Part shown: positions 58,312 to 64,000 of the stretch, one piece after another
How the letters are laid out: every line of letters begins with the position of its first letter
How positions within the stretch are numbered: position 1 is the stretch's first letter
Source: Aureimonas altamirensis
Lineage (GTDB): Bacteria > Pseudomonadota > Alphaproteobacteria > Rhizobiales > Rhizobiaceae
Reading direction: 5' to 3'
Assembly (NCBI RefSeq): GCF_001463885.1
Contig: NZ_BBWQ01000011.1
Coordinates: 124,001-188,000, forward strand
DNA length: 64,000 bases
Notes under the pieces: generated by a model
The model's input: the letters and a program-made list of their open reading frames with translations, nothing else
What the model was told of the DNA's origin: nothing
The model's database searches: none
Program-made: the position numbers and the translations under genes

Positions 58312-58927
58312 TCTCGTCATCCTGTTCCACGGCGTCGGGGCCCGTGGCGCGGACCTGTCCCCGCTGGGCCGCGTCTGGGGCCGCAGCCTGCCCAACACGG
58401 ATTTCTCCGCGCCCGATGCCCCCTTTCCCTTCGATGGCGGCGGCCCGCTGCATCAATGGTTCAGCCTGACCGGCATCTCTCCCGACAACAGGCCGGACAG
58501 GGTCGCGGCGGCGCGGCCTGCCTTCGACCGGGTCGTGCAAGGCATACTCGACTGGTACGGCATGGCCGACCGCCTGGACAGGGTCGTCTTCGCGGGTTTC
58601 TCGCAGGGCACGATCATGGCGCTCGACGCTTTCGCCAGCGGGCGGTGGCCGGTTGCCGCGGTGCTCGGCTATTCGGGCCGGCTGGCAACGCGCGATCCGT
58701 TGCACCCACGCACCGCATCCCGCGTGCTCTTGATCCACGGCTCCGGCGATACAGCGGTGCCGCCGGAAGAAAGCGAGGTTGCCGCGCCGCGCCTGCGCGC
58801 CGCCGGCGTGGATACGGCATTGCGCATCCTGCCGAAGCTCGGTCATACGATTTCGCCCGAAGGCGCCGGGCTGGGCGGCGCCTTCCTGACCGAGGTGCTG
58901 ATGGCGCGGGAGGTGTCGGGGGGTTGA
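58295..58927 (+). CDS. Alpha/beta-hydrolase (carboxylesterase/phospholipase type)
   Basis: A 210-residue esterase of the YpfH/carboxylesterase family. LVILFHGVGARGADLSPLG forms the oxyanion loop, RVVFAGFSQGTIMALDAF carries the nucleophile Ser, LLIHGSGDTAVPPEES the Asp and ILPKLGHTISPEG the His. The ATG at 58295 lies inside the end of the AcuI-like gene. Confidence 0.91.
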   Translation: MATYRNLVILFHGVGARGADLSPLGRVWGRSLPNTDFSAPDAPFPFDGGGPLHQWFSLTGISPDNRPDRVAAARPAFDRVVQGILDWYGMADRLDRVVFAGFSQGTIMALDAFASGRWPVAAVLGYSGRLATRDPLHPRTASRVLLIHGSGDTAVPPEESEVAAPRLRAAGVDTALRILPKLGHTISPEGAGLGGAFLTEVLMAREVSGG

Positions 58928-58984
58928 TGACGGCTTGAAACCCGCCGGCTCACACGACAGCGCTTGAGCGCAACGCAGCCGCCC

Positions 58985-59926
58985 TCAGCCATAAACCTTT
59001 CGCGCGGCCGCGGCAGCATCCTGCCGCGTCGTATCGATGGCGTAGATCGAGCTGCTGGCGCTGATGAAGAGCCGCCGTCCATCCGGCCCGCCGAAGCACA
59101 GATTGGCAACGGTTTCCGGCACGGCGATATGGCCAAGATGCCGGCCCTCGGGCGTGAAGCAATGGACGCCATCATTGGCGGACACCCACAACGTTCCCTC
59201 ACGGTCGACCCGCAGCCCATCGGGAACGATGTCCACCTCGGCCACCCGGCGCGAAGCGCCGAGCCGGCTTCCGTCCACCACCTCCACGGCGCGCACCTCG
59301 TGCGGGCGGCTGTCGTCGAAGCCGAAGCCGTTTCCCCGCGCCCGGCCCGAATCCGCGACATAGAGAACGCTTTCATCCGGCGAGAAGGCCAGCCCGTTGG
59401 GCCTGTCGAAGGCGTCACTGACCGCTTCCACCTCACCGGACCGGGGGTCCAGCCGGTAGACCTGGTTGGATCCGATGGCGCTGTCGGCGCGGATGCCTTC
59501 ATGGTCCGAGATGATGCCGTAGGGCGGATCGGTAAACCACACGCTGCCATCGCTCTTCACCACGACATCGTTGGGAGAATTCAGCCGCTTGCCCTGCCAA
59601 TGGCTGGCCAGCACCTCATAAGTGCCGTCCGCCGTCGTGCGGCTGACGCAGCGCCCGCCATGCTCGCAGCTTATCATCGCACCGGAAAGGTCCAGCGTGT
59701 GCCCGTTGGTGCGCTGGGAGGGCTGGCGGAAGGTGCGAAGCCCGCCTTCCGGCGACCAGGCCATGATACGGTTGTTCGGAATGTCGGAGAAGCGCAACTC
59801 GTTCGCCCCCGGCACCCAGACGCCGCCCTCGGCCCAGACGAAGCCGGTCGCGACGCGCTCCAGCGCCGCCCCGGCCGGAAACAGCGCGGAAAACTCCGAC
59901 GTCGCGGCGATCAGTGTTTCGGACAT
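58985..59926 (-). CDS. SMP-30/gluconolactonase-type lactonase
   Basis: A 313-residue six-bladed beta-propeller. ATGFVWAEGGVWVPGANELRFSDIPNNRIMAW, SCEHGGRCVSRT, RLNSPNDVVVKSDGSVWFTDPPYG, RPNGLAFSPDESVLYVADSG and VDIVPDGLRVDREGTLWVS each hold one of the metal-ligand or blade motifs. The ATG at 59926 gives the family start. The natural lactone is unknown. Confidence 0.9.
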   Translation of the reverse strand: MSETLIAATSEFSALFPAGAALERVATGFVWAEGGVWVPGANELRFSDIPNNRIMAWSPEGGLRTFRQPSQRTNGHTLDLSGAMISCEHGGRCVSRTTADGTYEVLASHWQGKRLNSPNDVVVKSDGSVWFTDPPYGIISDHEGIRADSAIGSNQVYRLDPRSGEVEAVSDAFDRPNGLAFSPDESVLYVADSGRARGNGFGFDDSRPHEVRAVEVVDGSRLGASRRVAEVDIVPDGLRVDREGTLWVSANDGVHCFTPEGRHLGHIAVPETVANLCFGGPDGRRLFISASSSIYAIDTTRQDAAAAARKVYG

Positions 59927-60002
59927 GGCGAAAGGCTCCCCCGGCATTGTCTTGTGTGCCCGACTTCGACACGGCGAAAGCTTCGCACGCAAGGCCGCCC
60001 GG

Positions 60003-60554
60003 TCACCCGGTGAAGCCACCTTCCGCAATGAATTTGCGTTCTTCCGCAGTCGTTTCGCGCCCCAGCAAGGAATTGCGATGCGGAAAGCGCCCGAACTGTT
60101 CGATGATCTCGCGGTGATGCCGCGCGAACTTGCGGTTCTCTTCCGTGCCGATGCGGTCCATCCAGGCAACGCAGGCATCGTGATCGGCACGCGATTCCGA
60201 ATGCATCAGCGGGAGGACCAGAAACTGGTTCACGTCGTCGGGCAGATGTTCGGCATCGCCGGCATCCAGCGATGCCCGGGCGATCTGTGCCGCCTTCGCG
60301 TCGGTCGCGTACATGCGCGGGCTGCCGCGAAACATGTTGCGCGGGAACTGGTCCAGCAACAGGATCAGCGCCAGCGCGCCGTTCGGCTCTTCCGCCCAGG
60401 AATCGAGGTCGCCGAGCGCCGCGCGTTCGTAAAGGTCGCCGAAGCGCTGCCTGATCGTCTCGTCGAAGGCTTCGTCCTTCTCGAACCATTTTTCCGGCCC
60501 GGCCTCGCGCCAGAAATCCACGATGACCTGCGGATCGAGGATCGTCTCACTCAT
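60003..60554 (-). CDS. DUF924 family protein
   Basis: A 183-residue protein with the DUF924 landmarks VIVDFWREAGPEKWFEKDEAFD, ALILLLDQFPRNMFRGSPRMYATD, LPLMHSESRADHD and RFPHRNSLLGRETTAEERKFI. TPR-like helical fold; its function is unknown. It is divergent from tusA, about 100 bp apart. Confidence 0.92.
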   Translation of the reverse strand: MSETILDPQVIVDFWREAGPEKWFEKDEAFDETIRQRFGDLYERAALGDLDSWAEEPNGALALILLLDQFPRNMFRGSPRMYATDAKAAQIARASLDAGDAEHLPDDVNQFLVLPLMHSESRADHDACVAWMDRIGTEENRKFARHHREIIEQFGRFPHRNSLLGRETTAEERKFIAEGGFTG

Positions 60555-60651
60555 TCCCGTTCGAGCCTTTCACTATCTTGCGGCTTGCATCAGCCTTCCG
60601 CCCCAAGATAGTGCGCGTATCGGGCAAATTCACTGCCAAGGAAACCGCCGC

Positions 60652-60873
60652 GTGCAGGAACTGGACCTCATGGGCCTCAAATGTCCGCTACCGGCCCTGC
60701 GGACGGAAAAGGCGCTGGCGGCCCTGCCCGCGGGACGGCGCCTGAGCATCGTGGCGGACGACCCGCTGGCCCCGCTGGATATGGCGCATCTCTGCAACGA
60801 GGCGGGGCATGCGCTTGTGTCGACCACGCCGCTGCCCAATGGGGGTTGGCGCTTCGTTATCTGCCGGGGATAG
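60652..60873 (+). CDS. tusA: TusA-like sulfurtransferase
   Basis: A 73-residue sulfur carrier. The CPxP motif is [15 protein letters not shown], with Cys11 the persulfide carrier; [17 protein letters not shown] completes the family. I chose GTG at 60652, with AAGGA upstream; ATG 60670 would remove the strand before the motif. Ends 17 bp inside the convergent CobW gene. Confidence 0.88.
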   Translation: MQELDLMGLKCPLPALRTEKALAALPAGRRLSIVADDPLAPLDMAHLCNEAGHALVSTTPLPNGGWRFVICRG

Positions 60874-61990
60874 CCAGAGGGTTGTCCACCAGAGCGGCCC
60901 TGTCGGGCGCGTCGCTGCGCAGGCCACCGGCGAACGCGGCGAACAGGTCGCGCAGCTTGCCCTCGTCCAGCCGCTCGCCGATCAGGACGAAGCGGCTGTG
61001 CGGGCGGATGGATGCCGGCCATTCGCGCAGGAAGACCGGCGGATGCAGGAACCGGCGCACCGCATGGACCACCAGCGGACGGGTCGGGTTTTCGCGCGTC
61101 AGCAGCATGGCCTTCATGCGCAGCAGCTTGTCGCCGTGCATCGACAGGACGAGGTTGATGAACTCTTCCATCTGCCCGATGGGCAATGGCGTATCCGACA
61201 GTATGGATACGGTATTCACCGTACCGTGCCGGTGCCCCGCATGATCGTGGTGGTGATGATCGTGATGGTGATGATGGTCGTGGTGATGGTGATGATGATG
61301 ATCGTGGTGCTCCGGATCGCCGCAATCGCATCCGCCATCGCCCAGCCAGGCGGCCAGTTGCGCCTCCCGCGTGCGGGAGTTGATCACGCCGGCCTCCATC
61401 AGCGTGGCCGGCACGGCCTCGCCCCTGGCGGCATCCAGAAGCCGTGCGCGCGGGTTCAGCCGCGCGATCCACGACAGAAGGTCGGCGCCCGGCTTCGACA
61501 GATCGGTCTTGGTCAGCACGATCCGGTCCGCCACGGCAACCTGCCGTTCGGCCTCGACCCGGCCCTCGATGCCGGGAAGCCCGGCATGAGCGTCGACCAG
61601 CGTCACGACCCCGTCCAATGCATAGGCCTGCGCCAGCACCGGATGCCCGATCAGGGAGGTCAGGACAGGCGTCGGGTCTGCCATTCCGGTGGTTTCGATC
61701 AGCACCCGCTCGATCGGCGGCAGGCGCCCGGTCTGCAAGCGGTCCACGATATCGGCCAGGCGGTCCACCAGCTCGCCGCGTACGGAGCAGCAGATGCAGC
61801 CATTGGAAAGCTCGACGATCTCCTCGCCGGCGCTTTCCACCAGCAGATGATCCAGCCCCGCTTCGCCGAACTCGTTCACGATCACGGCGCTGCGCGCCAT
61901 GTCGGGGTGCTTCAGCACGGCGTTCAGGAGCGTCGTCTTGCCGGCGCCGAGAAACCCCGTCAGCACCGTTACGCGCAGAGGAAAATTCAT
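60857..61990 (-). CDS. CobW/COG0523 metal-homeostasis GTPase with a His-rich segment
   Basis: A 377-residue G3E GTPase. P-loop [16 protein letters not shown], the metal-binding GCICCSV (CxCC), [23 protein letters not shown] and TKTD (base specificity). The Asp/His-rich stretch at about 227-257 (plus strand 61219-61311) is a metal buffer. COG0523 proteins deliver zinc or cobalt. The start overlaps the dacC stop, so dacC and this gene are an operon. Confidence 0.93.
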   Translation of the reverse strand: MNFPLRVTVLTGFLGAGKTTLLNAVLKHPDMARSAVIVNEFGEAGLDHLLVESAGEEIVELSNGCICCSVRGELVDRLADIVDRLQTGRLPPIERVLIETTGMADPTPVLTSLIGHPVLAQAYALDGVVTLVDAHAGLPGIEGRVEAERQVAVADRIVLTKTDLSKPGADLLSWIARLNPRARLLDAARGEAVPATLMEAGVINSRTREAQLAAWLGDGGCDCGDPEHHDHHHHHHHDHHHHHDHHHHDHAGHRHGTVNTVSILSDTPLPIGQMEEFINLVLSMHGDKLLRMKAMLLTRENPTRPLVVHAVRRFLHPPVFLREWPASIRPHSRFVLIGERLDEGKLRDLFAAFAGGLRSDAPDRAALVDNPLAIPGR

Positions 61991-63168
61991 TGCGATGCTT
62001 CCCGGCTTTCAGGCTGTGGCGACAGGACACGCGCGGCGCGCCCGGCATCGGCCGCCGCATCGCCCGTTTCGACGAGTTGGGGCGGCTCCGGCCGCCATGT
62101 CGGCACCGGGATGCCGTAGCCGGCGATGACGGACACGCCCGGCGCCGCGCCATGGCCACCGGCCGCACCGCCCAGCTCGACCGGGTAGACGACCGGGTCG
62201 CGGTCCAGCGCCGTCAGGAAGGGCGAGCCGAAGGGCTGTTCCCGCTCGTCCTCCAGCTTGCGCTCGTTGGCGCGCGCGGTGCGCGCGTCGGCAGAGCAGA
62301 CCGTTTCGGAAACATCGAAGGGCGGCCCGCTCGATGAAGGCAGTTGCGTCACGGTAAATTCGGCCTTTGCCGGATCGACTTTGAACCCGTCTTCCAGAAG
62401 GCGGGCGGACTCCCGCTCGCGGGAAATCGGTCCCTGCGCCCCAAGCACAACGGCGACGATCGTGCGTCCATCGCGCGTGGCGCTGGAAACGAGGTTGAAG
62501 CCCGATGCGCAGATATAGCCCGTCTTCATTCCGTCCGCACCGCGCAGGCGGCCCAGCAGCCCGTTGCCGTTGACCATGGTCGCATCGCCGGCGCGGATGG
62601 CCTCGGTAGAGAAGTAATCGGTAAAGGCCGGAAATTCGTGGCGGATGGCCACCGCCAGGATGGCGAGGTCCTTGGCACTGGAATACTGGCCGGGCCCTGG
62701 CAGGCCGTTGGGGTTGATGAAGTGGGTATCCCGCATGCCCAGGCGCGCCGCCTCGGCGTTCATGCGGGCGACGAACCCTTCGTGAGAGCCACCGATGGAC
62801 TCGGCGATCGCAACGGCGATGTCGTTGGCCGATTTGACGAGCAGCATCCGCAGCGCCTTGTCCAGCCGGATGACGGACCCTGCGGGATACCCCATCTTGC
62901 TGGGCGCCTGCGCGGCGGCAAGCCGCGTGACGACGACGGGCGTATCCAGCGAGGCACGGCCGGCCTGCACTTCGCGCAGCACCAGATAGGCGGTCATGAG
63001 CTTGGTGGTCGAGGCCGGATACCAGCGCTGGCTGGCATTGTCCTGCGACAACACCTTGCCGGTTCCCACGTCGACGGCGATGGACGGTCCTGCATTGGCC
63101 GGAAGCACGGACAGCGCCATAAGCAGCGCCACCGCCGCGCAAACTCGTCGTCCGCCTGCCCAAGCCAT
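61987..63168 (-). CDS. dacC: D-alanyl-D-alanine carboxypeptidase (low-molecular-weight PBP)
   Basis: A 393-residue penicillin-binding protein that trims pentapeptides in the periplasm. The signal peptide ends near residue 26 (VLPANA). Catalytic motifs are STTK (53-56), SAN (113-115) and KTG (215-217). The C-terminal half beyond about residue 280 is Ala/Pro-rich and unusual for DacA/DacC, so the usual PBP5 C-terminal domain is diverged. Divergent from the M20 gene. Confidence 0.92.
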   Translation of the reverse strand: MAWAGGRRVCAAVALLMALSVLPANAGPSIAVDVGTGKVLSQDNASQRWYPASTTKLMTAYLVLREVQAGRASLDTPVVVTRLAAAQAPSKMGYPAGSVIRLDKALRMLLVKSANDIAVAIAESIGGSHEGFVARMNAEAARLGMRDTHFINPNGLPGPGQYSSAKDLAILAVAIRHEFPAFTDYFSTEAIRAGDATMVNGNGLLGRLRGADGMKTGYICASGFNLVSSATRDGRTIVAVVLGAQGPISRERESARLLEDGFKVDPAKAEFTVTQLPSSSGPPFDVSETVCSADARTARANERKLEDEREQPFGSPFLTALDRDPVVYPVELGGAAGGHGAAPGVSVIAGYGIPVPTWRPEPPQLVETGDAAADAGRAARVLSPQPESREASQ

Positions 63169-63316
63169 TCGATCGACCCTTTCATCCTGCTTGCGTCACC
63201 GGCCCGCCATGCGCGAACCTTGAGCCAGGCTTAACCCTTGCGCCCGTCACGTGGCATGGGTGAGGCGAAGATTGTAGCCTTAGCACTGGCAATAACGAAA
63301 TCGGACCGCGAACTCC

Positions 63317-64000
63317 ATGCCGATTCACAACCGCATCGCCGACGAGAGCGCGGAAATCACCGCCTGGCGCCGGCACCTCCATACGATTCCGGAACTCTTG
63401 TACGACACGGTCGATACGGCTGCCTTCATTGCCGAAAAACTCGCCGAATTCGGCTGCGATATCGTGGAAACGGGCATCGGGCGTACAGGCGTCGTCGGCA
63501 TCGTGCATGGGCGCTCGGGCGCCGGCGGCCCGATGATCGGCCTGCGCGCCGATATGGACGCGCTGCCCATCATCGAGGCGAGCGGCGCTGCCTACGCGTC
63601 CACGCGGCCCGGGTCGATGCATGCCTGCGGCCATGACGGGCACATGGCCATGCTGCTCGGTGCGGCCCGGGCGCTGGCCCGGACACGCAATTTTGCGGGC
63701 AGCGTCGCGCTGATCTTCCAGCCGGCCGAAGAAGGCGGCGCCGGCGCGAAAGCGATGATCGAGGATGGCCTGTTCACGCGGTTTCCCATCCGCCGCGTCT
63801 ACGGAATGCACAATTTGCCGGGGCTTGCCGTGGGGCGCTTCGCCATGCGCGACGGGCCGATCATGGCCGCCACCGACGAATTCGCCTTCGCCATCGAGGG
63901 CCGGGGCGGCCATGCCGCGATCCCGCAGAAGACGGCGGACCCCATCCTGGCCGGCACGGCGCTGGTGGGTGCCCTCCAGCAGATCGTCTCGCGCAATGCC
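63317..64000 (+). CDS. M20 amidohydrolase/aminoacylase (partial, runs off the right edge)
   Basis: The first 228 codons of a hippurate-hydrolase-like M20 peptidase. Visible: ITAWRRHLHTIPEL, LRADMDALPIIE (metal site), MHACGHDGHMAMLLGAARAL (metal site), FQPAEEGGAGAKAMIEDG (catalytic Glu) and the start of the dimerisation domain (FAIEGRGGHAAIP). The ATG at 63317 begins a standard-length N-terminus. It is divergent from dacC across 148 bp. Confidence 0.93.
   Translation, partial: MPIHNRIADESAEITAWRRHLHTIPELLYDTVDTAAFIAEKLAEFGCDIVETGIGRTGVVGIVHGRSGAGGPMIGLRADMDALPIIEASGAAYASTRPGSMHACGHDGHMAMLLGAARALARTRNFAGSVALIFQPAEEGGAGAKAMIEDGLFTRFPIRRVYGMHNLPGLAVGRFAMRDGPIMAATDEFAFAIEGRGGHAAIPQKTADPILAGTALVGALQQIVSRNA

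Noticed and set aside
61219-61311. Repetitive GATGATCGTG-type DNA that could be mistaken for a tandem repeat or CRISPR
   Set aside because: It is the coding sequence of the His/Asp tract of the CobW GTPase, with no spacers and no regular unit.

Overview
The window looks like chromosomal DNA of a GC-rich alphaproteobacterium, most likely of the order Hyphomicrobiales (Rhizobiales). The basis is gene order and family content: ybjN-proC, a UbiK-like BMFP protein divergent from lgt-midA-pgeF, prs, rplY-pth-ychF followed by two MaoC dehydratases, a petABC (bc1) operon with a twin-arginine Rieske protein, a BP26-type SIMPL protein and a DUF2125 protein. No rRNA and no CRISPR array is visible. There is one tRNA gene (CAT anticodon).

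Layout. 0-13 kb is mostly housekeeping: proC (cut by the left edge), ybjN, ubiK-like, lgt, midA, pgeF, a creatinase-like M24 protein, prs, a GST, rplY-pth-ychF, two MaoC genes, then a DUF2807-type periplasmic protein divergent from a membrane-anchored AraC regulator. 13-21.4 kb carries petABC, an ABC exporter, trmL, galE and a class B penicillin-binding protein. 21.3-27.9 kb is a sugar or polyol ABC uptake operon with a SorC regulator encoded inside it, divergent from an L-xylulose-reductase-like SDR across a clear inverted-repeat operator. 27.9-32.1 kb holds a LysR gene, a three-gene operon (methyltransferase, active-site-degenerate QueD-like protein, BchC-like dehydrogenase) and an FkbM methyltransferase.

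32.2-43.4 kb is a catabolic cluster (FAD monooxygenase, MHS transporter, Ldh-family dehydrogenase, XRE-cupin regulator) split by a 6.5-kb islet. The islet carries a GDP-D-rhamnose/rhamnan cassette (GDP-mannose 4,6-dehydratase, GDP-6-deoxymannose reductase, a 1060-residue three-module glycosyltransferase, an RgpF-like protein) and is bounded by a perfect 38-bp direct repeat. The duplicated sequence is almost exactly the stretch in which the two interrupted genes would have overlapped tail to tail, so both keep intact 3' ends.

43.4-50.2 kb is a LacI-controlled alpha-galactoside operon (LacI, binding protein, two permeases, GH4 alpha-galactosidase, ATPase) with a perfect 20-bp palindromic operator. 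It is followed at 50.26-51.61 kb by a decayed integrative element in the 3' end of the tRNA gene: a 17-bp att duplication, a broken tyrosine integrase, integrase-arm-like repeats and one intact NYN-domain gene. 51.8-64 kb carries SIMPL, DUF2125, ChaC, an acyl-CoA synthetase/enoyl-CoA hydratase pair, an AhpD-like/AcuI-like/esterase operon, an SMP-30 lactonase, DUF924, TusA, dacC-cobW and the start of an M20 amidohydrolase cut by the right edge.

The best candidates for something undescribed are the 38-bp-repeat rhamnan islet, the tRNA-associated element remnant with its NYN gene, and the operon built around a QueD-fold protein that has lost its catalytic residues.
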